DNA of 64,000 nt, taken from positions 6,025,676-6,089,675 of the forward strand of contig JARUPZ010000025.1 of assembly GCA_031213475.1 (NCBI GenBank), in the 5' to 3' direction. The translations under genes and the position numbers were made by a program. Shown in pieces: positions 52,259 through 62,927 of the stretch (positions are counted from its first letter, which is position 1; every line of letters begins with the position of its first letter). The notes under the pieces were generated by a model. It made no database searches. It was not told the origin of the DNA and saw only the letters and a list, made by a program, of their open reading frames with translations. The stretch is from Nereocystis luetkeana (lineage: Eukaryota; Sar; Phaeophyceae; Laminariales; Laminariaceae).

Positions 52259-52482
52259 TTCGGGGTACCATAGTAAATACCTGGTAGGACTTAACTACTG
52301 TTATTACGGGGGGCCATAGTTAACAGGACCAAATATTGTTAGTAAAAATGGTCAAACATATAGGTTTTTATGTATACCATCTGTCCTGTTAACTATGGTC
52401 CCCCGTAATAGTAAAAATAGGTAAATATATAGGTTTTCGTGTGCGCACCCTAGGTCGTATTTACTGTGGTCCTCCGTAATAC
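52259..52482. mobile_element. MITE family M2, copy 9 interrupted by another M2 copy
   Basis: The outer copy begins CGGGGTACCATAGTAAATAC with scar TACCTGGTA, stops at about 52300 and resumes at 52413 (TAAAAATAGGTAAATATATA) to GTGGTCCTCCGTAATAC. Between the halves lies a complete M2 copy, showing at least two rounds of family activity. Confidence 0.85.
52301..52412. mobile_element. MITE family M2, inner nested copy
   Basis: TATTACGGGGGGCCATAGTT / AACTATGGTCCCCCGTAATA with the standard interior. No scar inside. Confidence 0.92.
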
Positions 52483-53284
52483 GGTTCCATCGATCGGCCC
52501 CCCGAGACGCGACGGACACAGCGTCGAACCCCGTCCCTCAATACTTGCACTGCTGTTACGAGGCTGCACCTTCCCCTACTCCTCACGGCCCACTCGACAA
52601 AAAAAAAAAACTACCACGCCGCCAGACTTCACTACGTGGTCATGATGACAACTACTATGTACACAATCCAACACGACACAAGGCGTAGCACACCGGTGCA
52701 CCAAGCATGCCTTATGCCGCAAACGTCGCCTTGCAACGTATGGACCTCCCCTTCCGCGCAGTTCTACTCGGGGAGTTCCACAAACTCCATAGGCATGCAA
52801 GATCCATGCTACAGTCGGGCAGGGTACGAGAACTTATTGTTTCTCACGCTACCCACACGAAAAAAAAACCCATCGTCATATCTCACTTCGAAAACAAACA
52901 AAAAACAATTGTGAGAAAAGCTTTGACACACGTCCGAGAGCGGACCACGATCTACAGTATAGGTCATCTGAATCCCGACCCACCGTTCCTTTTCGAGATG
53001 CTCTGCTGCACGATCTATTTTTACGAATATTGCGGATCCAAACCCTAATCCCAACCCCGGGAGGTACACGTGGTACGTAGATCGTGACAATCTTGCTCTG
53101 CTCCCACTCCCCACTGGCAGCAGGAGGAGGAGCCATATAGGTTACGAACATCAGGAATCTACAGGCTTTGAAATTAAACCTAGATCATCAAGTCGGGGTC
53201 GATAGTCCGTCCGCCGAGGCGTGAAACCCTCTCTCGCGTTCATCCCGCCGTACACGCCCCCAGCACGTATCCCGAACCAACGTG

Positions 53285-53500
53285 TATGGTGCAAGTGGGT
53301 ACTGCAAATACGGTGGGCGCAAATAGCATTGCAAAAATGTGGTGGGGCACAGACGGGACTGTCGATGAAGTCGGGGGGAAAAAAACAACCCGTGTTGCAA
53401 ATAGGGCGGGAACAAACGGGGCTTGCAGATATGGTGGGAACACACGAGACTGCAAACGTGGTGGCGAGGGAACAGACGGGATTGCAAACAATAGGTTGCG
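53285..53500 (+). repeat. About 33-bp degenerate minisatellite (TGCAAATATGGTGGGAACAC)
   Basis: Six or seven units of GACTGCAAATGTGGTGGGAA, diverged 15-30 percent. ORFs across it have no recognisable product. Confidence 0.8.
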
Positions 53501-53744
53501 CAATCCTTCCAAGCCGAGGAGGAGTGGCATCACACCTAAATCTAGACCCTCGAATCACCCCCCTCATTTACCGTACGCACAACAGCGCTGCGATTGCGCG
53601 AGAGATCACCACGCACGAGGGTGGCCTCCGCCTAGTCATAGCCTCTGTCCAATTATATGACTTCAAAACCATACGATAACGAGAAACGCGTACAAAATCT
53701 CGTGGGAACGGGAAAAGCCGAGAGCCACTAGTTTGCGAGGAGAT

Positions 53745-53822
53745 GATCCTAATAAATCCGTTGGATCCACATTCCCCATCTCGGAGTCAACGGCTCGGGA
53801 GGCAGTCTTGCCATGGTAGCTT
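53745..53822 (-). pseudogene. Partial duplicate of the gene B terminal exon end
   Basis: On the minus strand it reads ATGGCAAGACTGCCTCCCGA then CCGTTGACTCCGAGATGGGG and AATGTGGATCCAACGGAT, closely matching 53861-53933 of gene B (MARLLPEPLARRWGLDPTDL), but with a small indel that puts DPTDL out of frame. It lies just downstream of the real stop codon. Confidence 0.85.
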
Positions 53823-53860
53823 GCCAACCAGGCCGCGCCCCACTCCAAGGGGAGGATCCG

Positions 53861-54085
53861 TTATAGATCCGTTGGATCCAGTCCCCATCTGCGAGCCAAC
53901 GGCTCGGGAAGCAGTCTTGCCATGGTTGCGTTCATCCATGTGATGGTCTCCGGCTGGAGCCCGTGAGTCGTGTAGTCCCCGTGGGGCGAGGCGTTTTGAT
54001 GAGCCTTCCGCACCACCTTGGCCTGGTCTTCCGAGCATTCAAGCCCGATAAAGGCGGCTAGGTCGATCAGTACCATGTGGGTCTC
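53861..54085 (-). CDS. Gene B terminal exon
   Basis: 225 nt including TAA (53861-53863 on the plus strand as TTA); acceptor GCCGCAG. Encodes ETHMVLIDLAAFIGLEC, WMNATMARLLPEPLARRWGL and ends DPTDL. Same length as the gene A terminal exon. Confidence 0.92.
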   Translation of the reverse strand, partial: ETHMVLIDLAAFIGLECSEDQAKVVRKAHQNASPHGDYTTHGLQPETITWMNATMARLLPEPLARRWGLDPTDL

Positions 54086-57000
54086 CTGCGGCGAGGGACA
54101 TCGGCATAAAAACAGCAAAGGTCCACCTCAAGTTAGAGATCTACACAGCAACCACGGATTCGATTTTTTGCGAGGAAGGTGAACGTGAGGCCAAAGTGTT
54201 CAACAACCTTTGTTTGTGCCTTGTTTTTTCCCCCACCTTCTTGTCTTGGTTTCTTCGGGCAATGCCACCTTCGAGGGGTGGTGCCCTACCGGAAGCTGTT
54301 GACACCATGAACCCTATTATGTCACCCGAAACAGGACTTCGAAGAGCGTTTGTTCGCGTTAAAGCCGACCAAGGTGTCTACGCGCCGGTCCTAGAGCACA
54401 TGCACTCTACAAAACGATTATCCTACTAACCGGAACACTAATAGTTTCTCACTGGAGGAGCTGTTCCGGTCAGAACATATTTTGCCTCAGAAGGCAAAAG
54501 TGTAGAGACCCCTACCGCGGGTCGAGTCTTTTCCCTCGTATTTAATTCTTTCGGGTAATATTGTGTACGAGAAAATCAACGCTGAAATCCACGATGCACA
54601 TTGCCAGGCGGCGAACGCTATAACGACGAAACCAACGACAACCTCAGCGATCCATCTCCTCGCGTCAATGGGGCGACCGTCTGGGTGAGGGGAGGGGGGG
54701 GGGGCGACAACCATGCGAAACACTAACTCTTGACGCGTGTTATCACAGCATTAATAGTGGTGTTTCATCTATATAGTTCCGGTCGAGTCGTCCCGCCTTC
54801 CCGCTATCAACAGTCCCTGTGAAATCGCTCGGCAGAGACGGTATTATCCAGAGAGGCAGTGCACGGAGTAGTGTCGTTCGCCTACAAAGTGGCAAGGGTG
54901 TTGTTGGCTTTTGCCCATACCGACACTGTAAAAGGACCGCTACTCTGTAAGCGTACGGCACCCAATGATCAAACAACGTTCTGACAGACGGGGGTTGTTT
55001 TTCTGAGGCAATACCCAATACCGTGGTCATTCGAGCTGCAGTCCCAGGCGGCGGGAGGATCGGTCATCGTTCTAAGCATGCACATTTTCTCCGACTTCCC
55101 CCCATCACACTATACGTGACTGTGAATTTCCCGGAAACGTCCCGAAAATATCCCACCGAATGAAGTGTGAATACTACTGTTCTTCTCAAAGTCGGCGTTT
55201 GTGCGGGCTATAAGAGCTCCTCAAGCGACAGTCCCCCCCCCCCCCCTAAGAACCCCTCCACAGAAAGCCAGAAAATCTAGGTGCACTTCTAGCACACCCT
55301 AGCATGCGTTTCTCCGGAAAAAATAGGGGGTGGTGGACACGCCCCATTGAGCTGCAGTTGGAGACAGCTTCAAAGACTATCTTTCGGCCGCGGTGCAGAA
55401 ATCTTGTTTATCTGGATACACCCCCTACCGGGGGTTGTTGCGTGCCAGGAGAAAATGCAACTCGTTCTCCCCTGCAAACAACGCCTACCTGGTAACTAAC
55501 AACTTCTAGGGATCTGATGATTGTAAATAGACGGTCGTTGTGAGAAGGAAATAAGCGCAATGCCATCTGCTGTGTGTTATAACGCCCCCCACTGAAATTG
55601 ATCACTAGAGCTCGGAAATCGAGGCTCATAACCAGAAAACAGTGCTGCGTGTCGAGTACCGAGGCTATGCACTTCTCTGCACGGAGACAGAGCGTCCACA
55701 AGCACGATAATTTAATTCATTCTCGCAGGGAATATGGGTATATACAAGCGTACTCGAACAAAAACAAAAGCGTTTTTGCCAAAATCAGATATACCTGGCC
55801 ACTTTTCGGCCACAATCAGGTACAAGCTAAAAATAAGTACAAACCACACCCCAGGAGCCCTGCTATTGGCCAGGCTGACATTGTAACTGATTTTGGCTCG
55901 AAAAGACCAAGGGATACCTGTTTAGTTCTACTCTGTCTAGCTTTCAACTGATTTTGGCCAACTTTGAACCAATCAGACAGACCACACGCACACTCTGTTG
56001 TTTCTCTCCGTATGCGTCTGCCCTCCCTCGGTTGAAATTGTTCTCTATTAACGTCTAAACTCTGTACTCGTACGTTATACCTGGTACGTGTATTACATAT
56101 GCATGCATGCGTACGTTGGATTCACTTTGTTTCTTCATTGGGGTGTGCGACGTGCTTCAGATATTTAATAGTTGTTGTGATGTGTCCTCCTGTCCCGCTG
56201 TGTGTTGTTTTCTACGTGGTATGTATGGTCACAGCGGTTTATACATGGTCGTTGTCCGCACTCTGCACCACCCCGCGTCGAGGTGATCTCAGGTTTCGTA
56301 CGGCAAGGTAATTTCGTGCCGAGCAGCCGGTTCGGCGAGGACGGTCTAAAAGAATTAGAGATGCCAACGTGGGGCGGCGGCAGAGTAAACACTCTTGTTG
56401 GCGCCCACGCCGTGGCAAAACAAACCACAAGAAGCCTATTAATAGTGACTCTCTGCAGGTCCAAGTGAAGCCCTTGGTATTTACTCTTTGAAGTAAACTA
56501 AACGATTTAGATTTTGGAGGCCATGTGGCACGCTTCATTTTTTACCCGACTTTCATGGACAGAACACCGCTCGTGGCGCGCGTTTTTCACTTGGTTTTAA
56601 TATGTACCTGAGTTTGGCTCAAACGGAACAGGTATAACTGATTCTGGCATTTGCCCACAACAAAAATAGGACACGCCGCTATATCTTTGTGGCCCTCGAC
56701 AGGGGGCGGGGGTGGGTACACTAACCTCAAGTAAACATGCACAAAACAAACGTGTTTTGTTTAATTTGTGTCAAGTTCTCTCATATTTTGGGGTTTCATT
56801 GTACATTGGCCGTTCTGACTCGAGAAAGAGTGCGTTCTCGGGTAAGTTTCGTGTCATTATACACACTGCAAACCGAAGCTCCAGACCTTTATCCATGCAT
56901 TTTATAGTTTGCGCCCGTCGCCGGCGGGGGTGGCCAAGTCGCACAGCTAAGGCGTGTTCGGGGGAGGGGGGGGGGGGGAAGAGACACGGCACCAACCTGA

Positions 57001-60000
57001 ATATCTTCGTACAAGACAACGTGCGATGACGCTTTCATCACCGTGTCCGTGTGCCACACCCACCGCTGGTGTGTCCAAGAAACCAGGGCCTGGTCAGCGC
57101 GGGGCAGTAGATGTGTCAGAACAGGAAGCATGAACGGGCATGACCGCAAAAGGGACGGGCATGGTTTACGCTCATATGCCGTTGATCGGGGGCGTGGGCG
57201 GGACGACAGAAGTCGTACATACGCGGCACCACATATTACGCAGCACCACATATTCTGGGCCTTCGCACTCAAAGGAGACCTCCACTTACGTACTTCTCAC
57301 TCGACACCACCGATTTTAGGCGAAAACTTGCAGGCTACAAAACCCTCCGACGAACAACCCCGTATAGCCTAGGTGCTAACGAAACACAGTTTTGACAGGA
57401 ACACAAACGGCATAAGGCACATGCCTCACAAGGCACAGGCATGAGCTCAACCGGTCAGGAGCATACAGCAGTGCCTCAGAATGCAACAAAAAAGCGCAAT
57501 CCCTCCCGCCGTGGGATGAAGGAGTCCAGGAAAAGGACCCACCTCGAAGCGTTGCCTTACGAAAGCGTCCGCGGCAAGGTCTTTCACCCAGTCTTCTTTA
57601 TAGTACTCGATGCGCATTTTCCTCTCCGACATTATCACGTTTCTCGGATCTCGCACAATCACGACCGTCCTGGGATCGGAAGCACGCACGCACGAAGCCG
57701 AAACCAAGAGGAAGCAAAAGGCGAGACGTCGCGCGGACGCACGTCTGCGATGGCGGGGGTAGCAGCACCTACTCGTCCCGAGGCTCCTAACACGAGGTGG
57801 TCTTACATCTTCACCGAAAAAAGCGTGCATCGATAGAGGTATGCACGCACGTAACAACGTATTTTGACAGAAAACGTCTGGCCGACCGGGCTCCCCACAT
57901 ATAACAATCTATATATATATGTTGTTGTTGTTGTTGTTCTCACATTAACTCTCTGACGAAGGAGTCCGTGGTCACACAAAGGTGCTGGAGCCCTAGGAAA
58001 ATCCGAAAAACAAAAAAATCGAAAATTCGGCTGCCTCAAAATACACGAGACGGAAAAAGCGCACACAAGATAAAACCAATGTGCAAAACTGAACTAACAT
58101 GGCCGCGGGTATATCCTCTCAACTATAATATAGATAGAAGAGTACCCCCGTTCCCACCACTAACCAACTCGTGGCTGCTGACTACAGCGGATGCTGTCTG
58201 AAGTGCTGCCTGCACCGTACGAAACGCACGGTAGTCGTGAAAACGAAAGAGGAACACACCTGCCTGCTATCTGGAGTGCTGTCAGAGTGAAGACTCGCGG
58301 ATATGCAGTGAAAAAAGGAGCAATCGAACCTTACTGCCACACGAATATCAACTATCGCCATATATATATATACCTGGTATATGTATTATATATAACACTT
58401 TTAGAACCGGAGTCCCGTTTGGGGAACATGCTACTTCAACTTTGAGTGGATTTGACCCAAAAGGGGACTGCGGTCCTAAATGGGTTGGCCCAACATCGTC
58501 GTGGAATGCTTCAGTAGCATCAATAGTGGCAAACGATGACACTCGTGAGACAGCTCGTAGCCTTTGAGACTATTCACCGGGTTGCACTTTTAGCTTTCCT
58601 CAGATGAGGGCATGGGGGTGATTGCTTTAGGAGTGGCTTGCTTACAGTATGAAGCTCCTCAAGTGGTGAGCCTTAGAAGGCAAATACAAGTAAAGCAGGT
58701 GCTATCCCTCCCGTAGGAGGTCTTACTGAAAAAACGGGCATCATGGAACACTGAACGCTCAGCCCTGTGAACGATCTCACGACCTCGCCTACATGACGAA
58801 AAATATGGTCAGTGGGGCACCCCTTCTAACACCATAGCATAACAAGCCCACAAAAGGGTTCCTATCTCGAATGTAGTCTCCATCAGTCTTACCACCGGAA
58901 ACATGACATCAACATACAATTTACTATTTTCTCGTGGCAAAGGTTGATTAGCCACCCTTCTTTCCACTACGGACTTGACCCTTTTAGGACTGCAGTCCCA
59001 TGTTTGGGGGCAAACCACTCAAACTCTAAGTGCTTCGCCCCCAAAACGGGACTGTCGTCCTAAAGGGGTTGAATCGGATGGCCTTAAAAGGGTACACCAC
59101 AAACGATGAAATTCCGTCGGTCGACGAAAAAAAAATGCTCGCGGGTCCTGCCCTTCCCTGGCCGTAAAGGACGCGCCTCACCTTCTGACCGCCGGGTCTA
59201 CGCTAGTCATGTGCTGAAGGCAGGCCGCCGATGTATTCCACAGGCAATCGACCAGTCGCTGGCGTGTGGGGGTTTCCCCTGACTTGCACGGTAGGCGTTC
59301 TTCGAACCAGTTCATGTGCATGATTCCCCCGTTATGGCAGCCGTCGTACTCCTTTCGTACGTCCATGCCGGGGATGAGGTGCTTTTCGCCCCCCTGTCAA
59401 CAAGAAGCGCGAAAACAAACAGATCGGAAGAAAATACACACAACACAACGGGGCACACGTGCGTCGGACAGACGATCGATTCCTGTATTTGATCGACCCA
59501 GATCCTCCAAGCTTGATATACTCCTGGGCCGTATGATATGCAGGTAGCTCATACAAAACAGGTGCATATGTATGCCCTCAAATATCGAAATCCCCCCACC
59601 GGGCACCATAAGCTCTACGAAGCTCATGCGCATTAGGAACGTATATTTCCCGAAAATATCTGTGTATCGGTGGTCTGCGCGACATATGAGTTGAAATGTT
59701 CTCGAGGATCGATATTTTTCCTGCGGCAGAAAAGCTCATGCTGAAGGTGGCAGCAAACTTTCTCAGAATTTAAGTGGTCTGGCCCCTCGACGGGCTGCAG
59801 CTTTTTCCCCAAACGAGCAAAAGGAGAACGGCCCGTCAGAATGACGTTTTCGGCCTTATCCCGACAGATTTCCCCGGCTTTGATGGCGATCTCGGGCGCA
59901 TCCCGACTTCAAGGCGTTTGCTAGCCTTAAATCGGAGTATATTAGTCAAACAGCAGTAGCGATGAGGCAGGTTCAACTGCCTTGTCCCACGCTTGCCCCA

Positions 60001-62829
60001 TTGCGGGGTAACTAACCACCGTAACACCGGTGTATGTGCTTTCCTCCGGCAATGTTCCGCGTGCGTCAATCGGAAGAATTAAAAATGAAAACCGAACAAA
60101 AGTGACGACCAATCAGGAATTGAAAACCCATAAATTGTTGCACACCCTCGAAAAGACAGATAATCGGTTCCTGCATCATGATCTATGGGTCTTTTATAAG
60201 GCACATCCGTCCGCGGTCTTGCAAGAAAATATCCAGCGCGTTACCGGGCGAGACCAGTACAAACTATTATCCCGCGCGTTTCCTGGATTGGATCTGCAAC
60301 TACAGTACATACTCAGGTCCCTCACAACCTCCTACGACGGCAGGTTGATGACCTACCAGGTATTAGGTATTATTATACGACCTACCGCTGTAGATAGATC
60401 ATAAGCTGTCTGAGTTGCGCGAGAGGGTGCAAGTCAAAAGCCGTCGGTATTTTCTTTTTCGTACGGCACTGCTGCACAGAAACTTAATCTGACTCTATTA
60501 CGGGGGGCCGTAGTAGATAGGACCAAATATTGTGAGTAAAAATACGGAAACGTATAGGTTTTCATCGTTACCATAGGTCCTATTTACTATGGTCCGCCCT
60601 AGTAATATCAAGTTCTTTTGTCAAAACAACGGGAGTGCATGCATGCATGCAGGCCGAAAAACGTACCAGGTAGGCGTTACATATACTAACCCGTTTGAGG
60701 GCTTCAGTGCGGAAACAATTGATGCCAACAACGAGAAAAAAAAAACGTACCCCCTACTGCTCATGCTTTATTCAACAAGCGTCCTTTTTGCTCTTTTGCT
60801 GTATCTCACGTTAATCCCTTCAACCCCTTTAGGACCGCAGCCCCGTTTTTGGGGACAAACCAAAATTCTAAGTAGTTTGTCCCCAAAACGGGACTGCGGT
60901 ACTAAGGGGGTTAATACTGCAATTCCGCTTTGGGGACGAATCACTCGAACTCTCAGTAGTTTGACCAGAAAACGGGACGGCGGCCTTGAGATGGTCAAGC
61001 GGGGCTTACCATAAAGTGCAAAAACAGGGTCGAGTTGTCGCTGCCATCCGCGCTCTTGGTGATCATCTCGAACTCGTACTTCGGCGCTGGGTAGTTGGGA
61101 ATCACGTTAAGTCCTCCCATCCCACACCTGTCGGTTCAAGCGAAACTTGAGACTTAGAATAGAAAATAAGAGGACGTACGTCGTAGTCGGAACAAGGGGG
61201 CGAGGGACAGCAAGCAGAGAGCACAGAGCTCGAGTCGCAAGTTCGCACAGAGCTAGAACTTCCTGCATGGTACGTACGAGGGCACTTTTTTCTGTCCCAC
61301 AGGTTTTCTTCTTTGGGAGTGCTTGCGAGCGATCAATGTCTGTCATCAGGTCACGTTATCAGACAGAAATAACAGCCAACAACAATCATGTACCAGCACA
61401 TGGTTAGGCACCCTGGAAGGTGGTGGGCAACAGACCTATCGATGCAATTTTTTCCTCCGACAATACTTCGTACGTACTATGCAATGTTCTACGCGGCTGA
61501 CAGATCCACAATTCGCACCTCATGATCTGCAGCAGATATTTCAGAGCAGATACCTGCATGATCTAGTTCATATTGCCGAGTGGGAGCCGAGCTGTATGAT
61601 CTGCATGATCTGCGTGATCTACAGCAGTAGCACACCTTTCCTGCGTTGAATCTGCACTACACCAGCCACGAGGTTACCAGGGTACATGTCCTGCGCAACG
61701 GGTCATAGCGGCAGGGTAGTAGCCACTGTAGCATCTAGATGGTCCATGTACCTACAAGTAGATCGTGATTTGTGCGGGGTGTGCAACGCTACACATATAT
61801 GTACAAAGCGAACCTCCTCACATGCAATTCTCGGGGGAAAATTTGGGGATAATTTGATATCAGAAAGAATGGGCGATTATACAAGGATATTTCGGTATCA
61901 ACAACAATAATGCAAAAACAGTATTTCTATACTTCCGCCCAGGTACTCAGTAATGTACCAGGTTTGCAAGCAGTAGTGCTCCTTTCTAGCACCCTTCAAA
62001 GCCAACCGTGCCCCGCTTTTCCCCCCATAAATTAAGGGCCCGCCTTTTTTTCACTTCCTCCCCGTTTCGTATTCATGCCGATTAACCCCTTTCGAGCTGC
62101 AGTCCCGTTTTGGGGACAAACCAGTCTAACTCCAAGTAGTTTGCACCCAAGACGGGACTGCAGTGCTAAACGGGTCAATAGTACTTCAGTACCAGTTCGT
62201 TAGGTATATAGATGATAGTGGTAAAAAAGCGCCCCCTTGCAAAAGAAGGGTAATCTATATCCCATGTACCGCACCTGGTAATTTTTTGCCATTATTGTTT
62301 CTAGTTTATTCGCCAAGCGGCAATGTTTTTACTGCTTGATCCAATCACACCATCCACATATACACATATTAAGGGGATTCAAGGATCCGATGACTTCGGA
62401 CATACTCGGGGAGAAATTACGTACCTGGTACACGTTTTCGCACTGCTGTGTGGAACTGTATGTATGCTCAGAAATCTGCATGACACACGCCTCCCACACT
62501 GATCGGATCGCGCCCAGACCCCGACAGCGTGTCCGGGCGATCACCCCCCCCCCCCCCCCACCTTATAAAAACTTCTAGTTTTTTTCTCAAACGACGCGCG
62601 CACGAAGAGACACCATCGAAAACAGACGAAACATGGACAGAATACAACTGCCGTACATGCCCTATGCCCCGAAAACTGCGCAGCACATGCTGTACGCACC
62701 ATTGATTATTCCAGCTGCCACACAGCTCGAGCGATAAGTGCGGAAGGATTCGACCGATCCACGTCGTCCCTGACTTAGGCTCTCCCTTAGCGTCCAACGA
62801 TATCCCGTGTCCAGGTACCCGCCAGTCCT
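53861..62829 (-). CDS. Sulfotransferase gene B (six recognised exons; N-terminus outside window)
   Basis: Paralogue of gene A on the opposite strand with the same intron positions and phases. Minus-strand exons 62829-62700 (130 nt), 61127-61010 (118), 59393-59182 (212), 57669-57543 (127), 57089-56997 (93) and 54085-53861 (225) join to 905 nt, about 301 residues, without stop or frameshift. PKSGTTW is encoded at 62759-62779, VRDPRNVIMSERKM in exon 4, and the protein ends DPTDL-TAA. All introns are GT-AG. The role should be PAPS-dependent sulfation as for A; residues outside the PAPS site differ enough that acceptors may differ. The first exon starts with two bases of a split codon, so at least one further 5-prime exon (membrane anchor expected) lies beyond 62.83 kb; none was seen before the window edge. 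Confidence 0.9.
54086..56996. other. Intron 5 of gene B: no other gene recognised
   Basis: 2.9 kb with scars near 55490 and 56080, a C tract at about 55234-55248, a G tract at 54695-54705 and a CTATTAATAG palindrome at about 56436. ATTTTGGCC-type sequence recurs at 55780-55970. No supported coding feature. Confidence 0.55.
56997..57089 (-). CDS. Gene B exon 5
   Basis: 93 nt; acceptor GACCAG, donor GTTGGT, phase 0 at both ends. Encodes ALVSWTHQRWVWHTDTVMKA and SSHVVLYEDIQ. Confidence 0.92.
57543..57669 (-). CDS. Gene B exon 4 (3-prime phosphate-binding motif)
   Basis: 127 nt; acceptor TCCCAG, donor GTGGGT. Encodes TVVIVRDPRNVIMSERKMRI then EYYKEDWVKDL and FVRQRFE. Confidence 0.92.
57918..57938 (+). 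repeat. (GTT)n microsatellite
   Basis: Seven GTT units next to TATATATATATG; intron 3 of gene B. Confidence 0.9.
58395..58486. mobile_element. Palindromic MITE family M1, copy 6
   Basis: CTTTTAGAACCGGAGTCCCG / GGGGACTGCGGTCCTAAATGGG. Intron 3 of gene B. Confidence 0.88.
58976..59072. mobile_element. Palindromic MITE family M1, copy 7 (TTGA on both sides)
   Basis: TTGA-CCCTTTTAGGACTGCAG / CTGTCGTCCTAAAGGGG-TTGA. A clean 4-bp duplication, 110 bp from gene B exon 3. Confidence 0.92.
59182..59393 (-). CDS. Gene B exon 3
   Basis: 212 nt; acceptor TTGACAG, donor GTGAGG. Encodes GGEKHLIPGMDVRKEYDGCH, NGGIMHMNWFEERL, TPTRQRLVDCLWNTSAACLQ and DPAVR. The end phase (2) matches exon 4. Confidence 0.9.
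60030..60404 (+). CDS. Unassigned open frame in intron 2 of gene B
   Basis: 124 codons with balanced composition for the last 90 residues (TTNQELKTHKLLHTLEK, DNRFLHHDLWVFYKAHPSAV, RDQYKLLSRAFPGLDLQLQY). Unlike most frames here it is not low-complexity and no equal frame opposes it. No family recognised. It lies antisense to gene B and ends in a TACCAGGTA scar, which supplies its last codons. It could be a remnant of a gene or transposon. Confidence 0.22.
   Translation: MYVLSSGNVPRASIGRIKNENRTKVTTNQELKTHKLLHTLEKTDNRFLHHDLWVFYKAHPSAVLQENIQRVTGRDQYKLLSRAFPGLDLQLQYILRSLTTSYDGRLMTYQVLGIIIRPTAVDRS
60496..60605. mobile_element. MITE family M2, copy 10
   Basis: CTATTACGGGGGGCCGTAGT / CTATGGTCCGCCCTAGTA with the standard interior and no scar. 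Intron 2 of gene B. Confidence 0.9.
60822..60914. mobile_element. Palindromic MITE family M1, copy 8
   Basis: TCAA-CCCCTTTAGGACCGCAG / CTGCGGTACTAAGGGGG-TTAA. Immediately followed by another copy. Confidence 0.92.
60912..60998. mobile_element. Palindromic MITE family M1, copy 9 (diverged, tandem to copy 8)
   Basis: Arms ACTGCAATTCCGCTTTGGGG and AAAACGGGACGGCGGCCTTG. It shares its left TTAA with the right flank of copy 8, and ends 12 bp before gene B exon 2. Confidence 0.8.
61010..61127 (-). CDS. Gene B exon 2
   Basis: 118 nt; acceptor GACAG, donor GTAAGC. Encodes CGMGGLNVIPNYPAPKYEFE, then MITKSADGSDNSTLFLHFM. Lies 12 bp from an M1 MITE pair in the downstream intron. Confidence 0.9.
61590..61625 (+). 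repeat. TGATCTGCATGATCTG run
   Basis: Three GTATGATCTGCATGATC-type units, as at 27915 and 40478. Confidence 0.8.
62082..62177. mobile_element. Palindromic MITE family M1, copy 10
   Basis: TTAA-CCCCTTTCGAGCTGCAG / CTGCAGTGCTAAACGGG-TCAA. Intron 1 of gene B. Confidence 0.92.
62700..62829 (-). CDS. Gene B exon with PAPS-binding loop
   Basis: 130 nt; acceptor TGCCAG, donor GTGCGT. Encodes DWRVPGHGISLDAKGEP, KSGTTWIGRILPHLSLELCG and SWNNQ. One codon longer than the gene A exon. The acceptor is inferred from phase match with gene A. Confidence 0.85.
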
Positions 62830-62927
62830 CTGGCAGTAGTCAGACGCAGTATGTAGGGCCGAGAATGAGAATCAACCAATTGATATTAAGAACGCCGTCA
62901 GACCCAAAATATTTTTGGGGGACAACG

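Noticed and set aside
19452-62431. TACCAGGTA explained as splice-site or decoy-exon sequence (CAG|GTA)
   Set aside because: It occurs on both strands, in MITEs and intergenic DNA, as exact 7-bp gains at TA, and never at the inferred exon boundaries of either gene.
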